From JAJFFW01 sp965263375 (GTDB lineage Bacteria > Pseudomonadota > Alphaproteobacteria > Caulobacterales > Parvularculaceae), in the NCBI GenBank assembly GCA_965263375.1, contig OZ253669.1, positions 868,001 to 932,000 of the forward strand: DNA of 64,000 nt. The letters run 5' to 3'. The notes beneath the pieces are model-generated. The model was not told the DNA's origin and made no database searches. It was given only the letters and a program-made list of their open reading frames with translations. Positions 10,301 to 19,300 of the stretch are shown here, one piece after another. A program made the position numbers and the translations under genes. How positions within the stretch are numbered: position 1 is the first letter of the stretch; each line of letters opens with the position of its first letter.

Positions 10301-11875
10301 GCGAAGATGCGTCACTCCACCCCTGGCGTCACTCTAATATCACCGCCGCCTCATCACGATATTTATTCAATCGAAGATTTGGCGCAGCTGATCTATGATC
10401 TGAAGAATATTAACCCTGATGCGCGTGTTTGCGTGAAGCTTGTCTCATCGGCTGGCGTTGGAACGATTGCGGCCGGTGTCGCAAAAGCCAAGGCAGATGT
10501 GATTTTGATCTCCGGCAATGTTGGAGGCACGGGCGCGTCGCCGCTAACCTCACTTAAATTTGCCGGGTCCCCTTGGGAGCTTGGTCTTGCTGAAGCACAT
10601 CAGGTCCTAACGCTGAATAATTTACGCGATAGCGTTACGTTACGTACAGATGGCGGCATTCGCACCGGGCGTGACGTGGTGACGGCTGCGATGTTGGGCG
10701 CTGAAGAATATGGCATCGGCACAATTTCGCTTGTGGCGCTTGGCTGTTTAATGGTGCGCCAGTGTCATTCAAATACGTGCCCCGTTGGTGTTTGTACGCA
10801 GGATAAATCACTGCGTGAAAAGTTTACGGGCGCGCCGGATCATGTTGTCAATCTGATGTCTTTCATTGCGCAAGAAACGCGCGAGATTTTGGCGGGTCTT
10901 GGCGCAAGGTCTTTAGAAGATGTGATTGGGCGCTCAGATTTGCTTGATCAGGTATATCGTGGCTCGCCGGACCTTGATGATCTTGATCTAAATCCAATTT
11001 TAACGCGGGTCGATGCTGGCGAAAGGCCCGCGCGATCTAGCCGGAAAGATCGCTCAGAAACGACACCGCCTTTAGATATAGAAATCTTAGGGGACGCGGC
11101 GGCGGTTTTTGAACGCCGCGAGAAAATGCAGTTGACCTATACCGTCAAAAATACGGACCGTTCCATCGGCGCCCGCACGTCTTCGGCGATTGTTCGCCGT
11201 TTTGGCGCAGACGGTCTGCCGGATGGTCACTTGACGGTGCGCCTTAATGGTTCCGCGGGTCAGTCACTTGGCGTTTTTGCGGCGCACGGCCTTAAGATTG
11301 AGCTTGAAGGCGACGCAAATGATTATGTCGGTAAGGGGCTTTCTGGCGCTGAGATTGCGATTAAGCCGCCAAAAGATGCGGCGGAGCGCACCCGTGAAGA
11401 CGCGATCATCGGCAATACCTGTTTGTTTGGCGCAACATCCGGCGCGCTGTTTGCGGCGGGCCGTGCTGGGGGGCGTTTTGCCGTTAGAAACTCTGGCGCA
11501 ACATCTGTTGTTGAGGGATGCGCGGCGAATGGCTGTGAATATATGACCGGCGGTGTTGTTGTCATCCTTGGACGGATTGGCGATAATTTCGGTGCGGGCA
11601 TGACCGGCGGGCGGGCTTATGTTCTTGATACCGATAACATGTTTGAAAAATGCGTGAATCCGGAAAGTGTAATCTGGCGTTCTTTAGATGAGAGTGATGA
11701 AGCGCGCGAACTTCAGTGTCAGTCGCTTATCAAGCGCCATGTTGCTGAGACCGGTTCGCTGTTTGCGCAAGAAATTTTGTCTGACTGGCCGCGCTGGCGC
11801 ACTAAGTTTCTTGAGGTTGTGCCAAAGGAAATCTTAAAGCGCGAAGAAGCGGCGCGTAAGACGGCTGCTGAATAA
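7352..11875 (+). CDS. gltB: Glutamate synthase [NADPH] large subunit
   Basis: Alpha subunit of 1507 residues, the full family length. It transfers the amide nitrogen of glutamine to 2-oxoglutarate. The class II amidotransferase nucleophile is Cys29 in HSSCGVG, so a 28-residue propeptide should be removed. Domains in order are the amidotransferase (to about 430), the central domain, the FMN-binding synthase domain with GEGGEDPARY and GGTGASPLTSLKFAG, the 3Fe-4S motif CLMVRQCHSNTCPVGVC, and the C-terminal GXGXG beta-helix (from about 1250). It follows gltD, the reverse of the common gltB-gltD order. A strong terminator follows. Confidence 0.98.
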   Translation: MLTFEQQLEARRVAQEKGLYDPMEEHSSCGVGLIASLDGEPRREIVEMAVRSLKAVWHRGAVDADGKTGDGAGVRLNVPQDLFKSFVSRTGHDPDHRDICVGQIFLPRTDFSAQDAARAIVESEIMRGGFLLYGWRQTPVDAAVLGVKANATRPEIEQVLFYDPRGRAIEDLERDLFVVRRRIEKRAIAAEIPSFYICSLSSNDLVYKGMFLAEDVDAFYPDLNDPRFVSRVAIFHQRYSTNTFPEWRLAQPFRLLAHNGEINTIKGNINWMKAHEIRMASEVFGDAQDDIKPIIQNGASDSAALDQAFEVLVRADRSAPMAKCLLMPEAWSKRTDLMTDKHRALYEYCNAVMEPWDGPAAVAAFDGRWAIAGLDRNGLRPMRYAISEDGILAIGSETGMCPLGDKTVLSRGALEAGDMLAFDFREKKLYTPTEILDHLSEKHPYTEWLGNIVELEPKILPGGEERMFDDEEAQRRQTAAGYTMEELDLVLRPMIETGKEAVGSMGDDTPLAVLSEQYRPISHYFRQKFSQVTNPPIDPLREERVMSLKTRFKNLGNILVSDETQTDVFVLESPFLSNGMFQRFVGTVDDNSAIVDCTYPAEADPSSPGANLHSALDRIRDEVCAAVKAGAQHVILTDEGLSAERLGAPMILAAGGAHKRLVEEGLRSYCSITVRSAECVDSHYVAVLVGVGATAVNPYLACEAVAMAHKRGRFADQSLEACILNYKAAIEAGLLKILSKAGISVISSYRGACNFDALGLSRTLVDEFFPGAASRISGIGFAGLENKTMALHARGFGAAAPMLPIGGFYRHRANSETHALEAKLISSLQKAVREDDYAAYKDYSKDLASQKPVQLRELLSMRSMASPIAPEEVESINAVRQRFVTPGMSLGALSQEAHGALNVAMNRIGAKSVSGEGGEDPARYAAMPNGDNANSAIKQIASGRFGVTAEYLNQCREIEIKVAQGAKPGEGGQLPGFKVTDFIAKMRHSTPGVTLISPPPHHDIYSIEDLAQLIYDLKNINPDARVCVKLVSSAGVGTIAAGVAKAKADVILISGNVGGTGASPLTSLKFAGSPWELGLAEAHQVLTLNNLRDSVTLRTDGGIRTGRDVVTAAMLGAEEYGIGTISLVALGCLMVRQCHSNTCPVGVCTQDKSLREKFTGAPDHVVNLMSFIAQETREILAGLGARSLEDVIGRSDLLDQVYRGSPDLDDLDLNPILTRVDAGERPARSSRKDRSETTPPLDIEILGDAAAVFERREKMQLTYTVKNTDRSIGARTSSAIVRRFGADGLPDGHLTVRLNGSAGQSLGVFAAHGLKIELEGDANDYVGKGLSGAEIAIKPPKDAAERTREDAIIGNTCLFGATSGALFAAGRAGGRFAVRNSGATSVVEGCAANGCEYMTGGVVVILGRIGDNFGAGMTGGRAYVLDTDNMFEKCVNPESVIWRSLDESDEARELQCQSLIKRHVAETGSLFAQEILSDWPRWRTKFLEVVPKEILKREEAARKTAAE

Positions 11876-11883
11876 AGCTAACT

Positions 11884-11913
11884 AAAAAGAGCGGCTTGAT
11901 GGCTGCTCTTTTT
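11884..11913 (+). terminator. Intrinsic terminator after gltB (likely bidirectional)
   Basis: AAAAAGAGCGGC pairs with GCTGCTCTTTTT around a 6-nt loop, with one G-T wobble. It has A-runs on one side and T-runs on the other, so it can act for gltB and, from the other strand, for upp. Confidence 0.8.
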
Positions 11914-11944
11914 GCATCAGGCTTTTTTGCTGTCCAATTTGATT

Positions 11945-12574
11945 TTATGTGCCGTATAGCCGGTCGCCTGCATCACCAAGGCCAGGCAGGATATAACCCT
12001 TTTCGTTGAGCTGCCGATCAAGAGCGGCGGTAAAGATCGGCACATCCGCATGTCGATCGGCAAAGGCTTTGACGCCCTCAGGCGCGGCGAGTAGGCAAAT
12101 GAACGTCAATTGTTGCGCCCCTGCTTGTTTTAGTTTTTCGACAGCGGCGGCGCCGGAATGCCCGGTGGCGAGCATAGGATCGACAACAAAGACATGACGC
12201 GCTTCAATGTTAGGCGGCTTGTTAAAATAATATTCTACCGGCTCTAGGGTTTCTTCATCGCGATAGAGCCCCAGATGTGCGACATGCGCCTCCGGCGCAA
12301 TATCCAGGGCCCCGTCAAGCAGGCCATTGCCAGCCCGCAAAATGGAAGCAAGGCAAATCTCTGGTCCTTCAAGTCGCGGAAAGGGCTGGGCCTCTAATGG
12401 GGTTTCGTGAACACGCTCGCAAATCGGCAGGTCACGCATCGCTTCGTAAGCGAGTAAGGCCCCAACTTGGCGCATAAGCGCACGGAATTCGGGCGGCGGT
12501 GTTTTTTGATCTCGCATGCGCGTTAATTTATCTTGGATAAGCGGATGGTTGATAATGGTGAGCGTATCGGCCAT
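11945..12574 (-). CDS. upp: Uracil phosphoribosyltransferase
   Basis: Converts uracil and PRPP to UMP. From ATG 12574 the protein has 209 residues, the exact family length; a longer in-frame start at 12646 would add 24 unrelated residues. Family motifs are ILRAGNGLLDG, VDPMLATGHSGAAA (the PRPP loop) and the C-terminal GDAGDRLYGT. It is divergent from the cytosine deaminase gene 127 nt away, whose product would supply uracil; the two likely share a promoter region. Confidence 0.97.
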   Translation of the reverse strand: MADTLTIINHPLIQDKLTRMRDQKTPPPEFRALMRQVGALLAYEAMRDLPICERVHETPLEAQPFPRLEGPEICLASILRAGNGLLDGALDIAPEAHVAHLGLYRDEETLEPVEYYFNKPPNIEARHVFVVDPMLATGHSGAAAVEKLKQAGAQQLTFICLLAAPEGVKAFADRHADVPIFTAALDRQLNEKGYILPGLGDAGDRLYGT

Positions 12575-12701
12575 GGGCTCTCGCTTTTCTTTCCCCCACA
12601 ATAGGGGACTAATTTCAACGGGCTTTGAGATGAGTATATAAAACATGTGCGATGAAACCGCATCAGGCTAACATTGGCGCAGGGAAAAGAAAGTGTGAAC
12701 A

Positions 12702-13154
12702 ATGGCTGAGTTAACTGAATGGGATCGACGTTTCGCGGATCTTGCTTTTTTGGAAGCCAAAAAGAGTGCTGATAATGGCGGTCTGCCGATTGGGGCCGTT
12801 TTAGCGCGGGGCTCAGCTTTATTGTCGTCGGGCCATAACCAACGGGTACAAAAGGACGACCCGATCGCTCATGGGGAAATGGATGCGTTGCGAAATGCAG
12901 GGCGTCAGAGGACATATCGTGACACCACGCTCTATACGTCTTTGTCGCCCTGTATGATGTGCTCTGGCACGATCGTGCAGTTTAAAATCCCCCGCGTGAT
13001 TATTAATGACACCAAGAATTTTGGGGGCAACGAGGATTTTTTGCGCGAGCATGGGGTTGAGGTGATTGATCTTGAGCATACGCAATCTATCGACCAGATG
13101 GCGCAATTTATTAAAAACAACCACGATCTTTGGAACGAGGACATTATGGAGTAG
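12702..13154 (+). CDS. Cytosine deaminase, yeast FCY1 type
   Basis: Zinc-dependent nucleoside/nucleobase deaminase of 150 residues. Zinc ligands and the catalytic base are visible: His57 and Glu59 in HGEM, and Cys84 and Cys87 in SPCMMC. Beyond the general deaminase fold it shares features with the fungal cytosine deaminase: TLYTSLSPC, the GHN-R-QK segment, and the C-terminal W-x-EDI-x-E ending (here WNEDIME), whose Asp contacts cytosine. The divergent neighbour upp would use the uracil formed, which supports cytosine as substrate. Guanine deaminase or tRNA adenosine deaminase are less likely alternatives. Confidence 0.85.
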   Translation: MAELTEWDRRFADLAFLEAKKSADNGGLPIGAVLARGSALLSSGHNQRVQKDDPIAHGEMDALRNAGRQRTYRDTTLYTSLSPCMMCSGTIVQFKIPRVIINDTKNFGGNEDFLREHGVEVIDLEHTQSIDQMAQFIKNNHDLWNEDIME

Positions 13155-13236
13155 TGGGTCGCCCCGTGTCCGCATTGACCCAGCCCTCTGAACGGCGTAA
13201 CCCGTCGCCTTCGGTTTTTCTATTTAAAGGCTTGTT

Positions 13237-14568
13237 ATGACTGTCACCGTCCGCTTTGCTCCTTCGCCCACAGGCAAGCTCCATGTCGGCAATGTTCGCG
13301 CCGCGCTTTGGAATTGGTTGTTTGCGCGTGGTGAGGGGGGACGCTTTATTTTGCGCATCGATGACACAGACGAGGCGCGCTCCACCAAAGCGTTTGAAGA
13401 CGGTATTAAAGAGGATCTGACATGGCTTGGTCTCAACTGGGATGAAACGTTTAACCAATCGGACCGGTTCGCCGAATATGATGGCGCGGCGGAAAAGCTG
13501 AAATCTGCTGGTCTGCTCTATGCATGTTATGAAACGCCAGAAGAACTTGATCGCAAACGTAAGCTTCAGCGGGCGCGGGGCCTCCCGCCAGTTTATGACC
13601 GCGCGGGCCTTGAGTATACAGACGAGCAATTAGCTGCTTTTAAACAAGAAGGGCGTCGCCCTCATTGGCGTTTTAAACTCTCTCAAACGCCGGTATCTTG
13701 GGATGATTTAATCCGTGGTGAGACAGTGGTCGATACGGCGAGCGTATCGGACCCGGTTTTGATCCGTGAGGATGGGCAATATCTCTATACCCTTCCCAGC
13801 TGTGTGGATGATATCGACGCAAAGATTACCCATGTTATTCGCGGTGAAGATCACGTCACGAATACTGCGGTTCAAGTCGAAATCTTTAAGTCCCTAGGCG
13901 GCGCCGCGCCGCGGTTTGCCCATCACTCTCTTTTGGTCGGCTCTGATGGGGAGGGGCTGTCGAAACGTCTTGGCTCATTATCGATTGAGGGAATGCGTGA
14001 AGGCGGCCTTGAACCGGCGTCTATAACAAGCCTTTTGGCGCGTCTTGGCACATCGGAGCCGGTTGTGGCTGAGCCTTCGCTGAAAGCTTTGAGCGACGCT
14101 TTTTCCTTTAAAACCGCGGGCCGGGCGCCCGCGCGATTTAATGATGAGGATTTAGATGGTCTGAACGCGAAACTTTTACAGAGCTATGATTTCGCCCTTG
14201 TTGAAGACCGTTTGGCGCCATTGAATGTCGGTGAAAATTTATGGATGGCGGTGCGCGGCAATCTTTCTCGTGTAACGGAGGCGGCTGATTGGCGGGTGAT
14301 TGTGGAAGAAGCCATCGCCCCGGTTATTGAGGATACGGATTTTTGTTCTGCTGCCGCAGAGCTTGTTCCAGATGGTCCGTTAACAACGGAAAGCTGGGGC
14401 GCCTTTACAACGGCTTTGAAAGAAAATACAGGCGCGAAAGGCAAAAAGCTATTTATGCCTTTACGTCTTGCGCTTACCGGCCAAGCCCACGGGCCTGACA
14501 TGGGGCCGTTATTTATGTTGATAGGCCCTGAAAAAGCGCGCGCGCGACTAAACGGTCAAACCGCATAA
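13237..14568 (+). CDS. gltX: Glutamate--tRNA ligase
   Basis: Class I aminoacyl-tRNA synthetase of 443 residues that charges tRNA-Glu (and possibly tRNA-Gln). The HIGH-like motif is RFAPSPTGKLHVGN and the KMSKS-like motif is GLSKRLGSL. The length and the short C-terminal anticodon domain fit the alphaproteobacterial type. AAAGG lies 6 nt before ATG 13237. The stop is 5 nt from the end of the convergent LOG gene. Alphaproteobacteria often carry two gltX genes; only one is in this window. Confidence 0.96.
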   Translation: MTVTVRFAPSPTGKLHVGNVRAALWNWLFARGEGGRFILRIDDTDEARSTKAFEDGIKEDLTWLGLNWDETFNQSDRFAEYDGAAEKLKSAGLLYACYETPEELDRKRKLQRARGLPPVYDRAGLEYTDEQLAAFKQEGRRPHWRFKLSQTPVSWDDLIRGETVVDTASVSDPVLIREDGQYLYTLPSCVDDIDAKITHVIRGEDHVTNTAVQVEIFKSLGGAAPRFAHHSLLVGSDGEGLSKRLGSLSIEGMREGGLEPASITSLLARLGTSEPVVAEPSLKALSDAFSFKTAGRAPARFNDEDLDGLNAKLLQSYDFALVEDRLAPLNVGENLWMAVRGNLSRVTEAADWRVIVEEAIAPVIEDTDFCSAAAELVPDGPLTTESWGAFTTALKENTGAKGKKLFMPLRLALTGQAHGPDMGPLFMLIGPEKARARLNGQTA

Positions 14569-14573
14569 TTAGT

Positions 14574-15170
14574 CTACAAGATGTTTTCCAGCATATGCTG
14601 TTCGATGGTGTTGAAAACGTCTTTGGGGTCATCAACAAAGATGACTTCTTTTAAAAGCTCTTCCGCCGCAAAACCGCGATCAACGATATGAGAGAAGAGT
14701 GTTTTTAGCGGCGACCAGAAATCATTGATGTTTAGCACAATGATTGGCTTGCGGTGCAGCGATAGACGTGCCCATGAAAGCGTCTCGATAACTTCTTCCA
14801 GGGTGCCGATGCCGCCTGGCAAAGTTAAGATTGCGTCGCTTTCTTCAAACATTAGCATTTTGCGCTCATGCATGGTTTTAACGATTTTATGGTCCACGCC
14901 CTCAAGAACGCCTTCCAATTCAACAAGAAAGTCGGGAATAACGCCAAAAACATCGCCGCCAGCATCCCGGGCGGCGCCGGCTGTCTGACCCATCAGGCCC
15001 AATTTTCCGCCGCCATAAACAATGCGAATGTCCCGAGCAGCGGCTTCTTTACCGATAAAACGGGCCGTCTCAGCGAAAATTGGTTCGTCGCCGGGTCGAG
15101 AGCCGCAGTAAACACATAATGATTTCATAGACTTAGGTGCCCTTTGGGGGCTGACAAGATTTTCGCTCAT
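14574..15170 (-). CDS. LOG family protein (Rossman fold nucleotide-binding, TIGR00730 type)
   Basis: LOG/TIGR00730 protein of 198 residues. Family motifs are LCVYCGSRPGDEP, VYGGGKLGLMG and PGGIGTLEEVIE, which form the nucleotide-binding site. Plant and some bacterial members cleave cytokinin riboside monophosphates; bacterial members more generally act as nucleotide 5'-monophosphate phosphoribohydrolases. The start at 15170 (MSEN) follows AAGG by 5 nt; ATGs at 15200 and 15128 are alternatives. It is convergent with gltX and divergent from the LysM gene. Confidence 0.92.
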   Translation of the reverse strand: MSENLVSPQRAPKSMKSLCVYCGSRPGDEPIFAETARFIGKEAAARDIRIVYGGGKLGLMGQTAGAARDAGGDVFGVIPDFLVELEGVLEGVDHKIVKTMHERKMLMFEESDAILTLPGGIGTLEEVIETLSWARLSLHRKPIIVLNINDFWSPLKTLFSHIVDRGFAAEELLKEVIFVDDPKDVFNTIEQHMLENIL

Positions 15171-15256
15171 TTTCGCCTTATCGTTGCGCAAACATCTCAT
15201 TGTACGCTCAAACCAGTATTGGTAAAGTTAATATAAGAGAACAAAAGGGGCTTTCG

Positions 15257-16210
15257 ATGCGCGTTCTAATTATATTCGTATTACTGATTATTTTTGGCTA
15301 TATCGGCTGGCGCGCTTACGAGCAATATGGCTCGCCTCAAGAACAGCTTGTGACGAGCGAGCCGCAAGTAGAACAAGAAGAAGAGGATGCTGCGCCCCCG
15401 CCGCCAGCGCTGCCGCGATTTGATATCGTTCGCGTTGATCGCAATGGTTATGCGGTGATCGCTGGTCGCGCCAAGCCTGGCGCTGACGTAACGGTTTACG
15501 CCAATGATGAAGTCTTGGCTGAGGAAACGGCGGGTTCTGATGGCTCCTGGGCGCTGAGCGTTGATACGCCTTTAGAAGCAGGACCAGTTGAACTTAGCTT
15601 GTCAATGACAACGGTTGATGGTCTGACGGTGCGTTCAGAAGAAACCATCATTATTTATGTGCCCAAGCGTGATGGAGACCGCCCGCTTGTTTTACGCACT
15701 ACCCCTGGCGGTGCAACAGAGGTCCTACAGGAACCACGCGATGTTGATGGGTCGTTGGGGCCATTAACCCTTGATACGATTGATTATGATGATTCGGGGG
15801 CGGTGATTTTTTCTGGCCGTGCTGAACCAGAACGGATAGTGCAAGTATTTGCAAACCGCCAATTCTTGAACCAAACAACGTCAAGCGGTGATGGTCGCTG
15901 GAGCTTAAACGCTTCCATGGCGCCAGGAATTTATACATTGCATATTGTGCAGCTCGATGAAAACGGTAAGCCAGCATATGCTTTAGAGCTACCCTTCGAA
16001 CGCGCGACGCAAGACCAGATCGATATCCGCGATGGCAAAGTGATTGTCCAACCTGGTAATAGCCTTTGGCGCATCGCCCGCCGCGCTTATGGCAGTGGGT
16101 TTCAGTATACGGTGATTTATGAAGCCAATGCTGACCAGATTCGCGATCCAGATCTGATCTATCCAGGCCAAATCTTTACAGTGCCTGAAGACGAAGACAC
16201 CGATCAGTAG
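15257..16210 (+). CDS. Membrane-anchored LysM domain protein
   Basis: Protein of 317 residues with one N-terminal membrane anchor (about residues 3-17), an acidic/Pro linker (EEEDAAPPPPALP), two bacterial Ig-like regions, each with a G-DG-WSL/ALS core, and a C-terminal LysM domain (NSLWRIARRAYG to IYPGQIFTVP). It probably sits in the inner membrane and binds peptidoglycan. ATG 15257 is preceded by AAAAGGGG at 6 nt, so the upstream in-frame start at 15200 is not used. Similar LysM proteins are widespread in Alphaproteobacteria, with no defined role. Confidence 0.88.
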   Translation: MRVLIIFVLLIIFGYIGWRAYEQYGSPQEQLVTSEPQVEQEEEDAAPPPPALPRFDIVRVDRNGYAVIAGRAKPGADVTVYANDEVLAEETAGSDGSWALSVDTPLEAGPVELSLSMTTVDGLTVRSEETIIIYVPKRDGDRPLVLRTTPGGATEVLQEPRDVDGSLGPLTLDTIDYDDSGAVIFSGRAEPERIVQVFANRQFLNQTTSSGDGRWSLNASMAPGIYTLHIVQLDENGKPAYALELPFERATQDQIDIRDGKVIVQPGNSLWRIARRAYGSGFQYTVIYEANADQIRDPDLIYPGQIFTVPEDEDTDQ

Positions 16211-16293
16211 TTTGTCACCGTCGCTTTTTGTGGGTGGGGGCGTTAGACAAGTGGTGCTAGTTTCCGCAATACGGCCAAATAGCAAACCCGAAG

Positions 16294-16315
16294 CGCGGCG
16301 GATTATTCCGCCGCG
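16294..16315 (-). repeat. Perfect 9-bp hairpin over the end of the RND gene
   Basis: CGCGGCGGA and TCCGCCGCG form a perfect 9-bp stem with a 4-nt loop spanning the stop codon of the RND gene. No T-run follows on either strand, so it may protect the 3' end or cause pausing rather than act as a classical terminator. Confidence 0.5.
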
Positions 16316-19300
16316 TGTCGTTTCTGGGCAAAGGGATTTGTATTATACTCAGCATTTTGGTTCGTTATTGATAATTGTTGTTTGGCTGATTTTTTTAGTT
16401 TGAGGCGTTTTGATATTACCGTGGGGGCCGCCAGCAGAACCGGCGTCAAAAGTAGTGTTAAGACCGTTGAAAAAGCCAAACCATAAACAACGGCTGAGGA
16501 CAGCAGCACCCACCAATCAGATGTCGAACTGCCATGCGCGATTGTTCCCGCGCCAAAATCAACGTTGATTTCAAAAACCATCGGTAAAAGGCCAAGAATA
16601 GTCGTGGCCGTTGTTAGCAGCACCGGGCGAACGCGCTGGGCCGCTGTGCGCAGGACAGCGTCCTCAACGGCAAGACCTTTACGCCGCAAATGCTGGAATG
16701 TATCGATTAAAACGATGTTGTTGTTTACCACGATCCCTGCAAGGGCCACAATTCCAACACCAGTCATGATAACGCTGACATATTGCCCTGATATCGCGAT
16801 ACCAAGAAGCACGCCAAATACGGATAAAATGACGGCTGTCAGCGTTAAAAACGCGTGGTAGAAACTATTAAACTCAAGCAGTAAGATCATCGCGATCGCA
16901 AACATCGCAGCCAGCATGGCATTGGCGAAAAATGCTGTCGCCTCGGCCGTTTCCTCATCGGCGCCAAGAATAGTCCAAGAAATTTTATCGCCTAGGGCGC
17001 CGCTCTCTAAATATGTACGCATTTCTTCAATGGCGGTATTTTGCCCAACTTCGTGGCCAGCGACCCGTGTGTTGCCATTGGTTTTGACTTCGATAATGCG
17101 CCGACCATCCCGTCTTGTGATGCGGTCTACCTGTGGGCGCGCCTCGCGGGTGACGAAGTTAGAAAGGGGAACCGCGCCATCCGGAGTTTGGACGCGCACC
17201 GTGTCCAAACCGAGCACGGATCTATATTCTTCTGGATATCGAACGCGAATATCGACTTCGTCTTCTGAATCATCCGGACGGTATCGGTCAATCAGAAGGC
17301 CGTTGGTCACAAATTGCAGCATAGCGCCAGCCTGGATCACATTTAACCCATACCGGCCTGCTTGTTCGCGGTCGATTTCCATCGACCATTCAATACCTGG
17401 CAAAGGCAATGTGTCCTCAGTGTCCATATAGGTGAGGATTTCTTTTCCATTAATATCAATGGTTGCTGTATCGACATGGTCGCGTAATTTCCGCGCCGCT
17501 TCGATCATAGCGTCAAAATCAACGCCTGTAAGTTCGACTTGAACGTCTTTTCCGACTGGCGGACCGCTTTCACGTTGGCGCACCTCTAGGTGAACGCCAG
17601 GTACGCCTTCGACAAGTTCGCGAATTTCTTCATTGACGATAAGGGAGTGATCACGCTCTGTGTAGTACAATAAGTCAATCCCAACCTGCCCGATTGTTTC
17701 CGGCGGCGCCGCGTTAGGGCCAGCAGAGATTGGTAAGTTTGTTTTTACAAACAGGTGTTCTATCGCGGGGTGACCTTCAACACGTGCGGCAACTTCTTTT
17801 GCGATTTCAATTTTTTGATCAGCAGAAAGATTACCCCTCGCTAAAATAAAGATATTAGATTGTTCTTCATCATTACGGATGAAAAATTCAACATCGGGGG
17901 AAGCGATGATAAAAGCCTGTCTACAAATCACGACAACAACAAGCGCACATGCAATAGAAAGCACCGGGCGTTGAATAAAGCCTTTTAGCGTGCGCGAATA
18001 TAGGCCCACTGCGCCGGGCATTGTTGCTGGATCAGTGTCTTCGATGTCCCGGTTTTGAGGTTGTGACGGCGGGCTAAGGAACGCAAAACGCTTCGTTAAA
18101 AATTTGGGGGTCCTCATCAAGTAGCCGACGACGGGCAAAAAGATTAACGCCACTAAAAGCGAAGCTAGAAGGACAAAAATTAATGTGATGGGCAGGAATT
18201 TCATAAACTGCCCGGGCATGGATTCCCAAAACAGGAACGGTAAAAACGCCGCTAACGTTGTCGCTGTTGATGTCACCACTGGCCAAAACATTCGCTTTGA
18301 CGCTTCCATATAAGCGGTTTTGCGATCTGCGCCTTCCGTCATGCGTCGGTCTGCAAATTCGATGATAACGATCGCGCCGTCCACAAGCATCCCAACCGAC
18401 AAGACGAGACCAAACATCACCATCATGTTTAGGGTGAAGCCAAACAAAGTAAGGAGTAAAAAGCCAATCAAGAATGATGTTGGGATAGCCAGGCCGACCA
18501 TAATCCCTGATCGCAGCCCAAGTGTTGCGACAATCATGATCATTACAAGAAGGATCGCAGTCATAACTGACGCGGTTAGGCCTTCCAGGTTATCGTTGAC
18601 CATGACCGATTGATCCCCAATTAAAGTGTATTGAATAGGGGTGGGCCAATGTTGTGCTTCTTCCTTCGCGATGGAGCGCACGCGATCAATCGTTTCAACG
18701 ATGTTGGCGCCGGTGCGTTTCGTCACTTCAACGCCGATTGCCGGGCGACCGTTGAAGATTGCGTGCCCTTTACGATCAACAAAGGTTCGCCGCGCTTGGG
18801 CTATGTCGCCTAAAGTTACGACCCGGTCGCCATTGGACCGCACAGGGATAGACCGAAGGTCTTCTGCGGTTTTGATGAGGCCGGGCGCTTTAACGATGAA
18901 ATCGCCGTCTGGCTGTGCGATAAACCCGGCTGTAACCAGTTGATTGTTGCCTGTGACCGCATTGATGACTTCTGTCTCTGTTAGGCCATAGGATTCCAGC
19001 ACCTTGGGGTCGACAAGGACCTCCATTAGCTCTTCACGCGCGCCAGATAAATTTGCCTCCAATACTCCCTCGGCTCCTTCTAGGCGGTCTTGAAGCCGTT
19101 TAGCGACGCGATAAATCGCTCGCTCAGGTGCGTCACCGGAAACAACAATCGTGATAATTGGGAAAGTTGTTTGTACGTTGAATTCTTCAACAATCGGTTC
19201 TTCCGCATCCGCAGGGTATTCCGACTTGGCGCGGTCAATTGCTTCGCGTACGTCGATCAGCGCCGTATCGATATCAACGGTCGTGAAAAACTCTAATATA

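Noticed and set aside
13144..13629. 161-codon open frame on the minus strand
   Set aside because: Antisense to the start of gltX, including its HIGH-like motif region.
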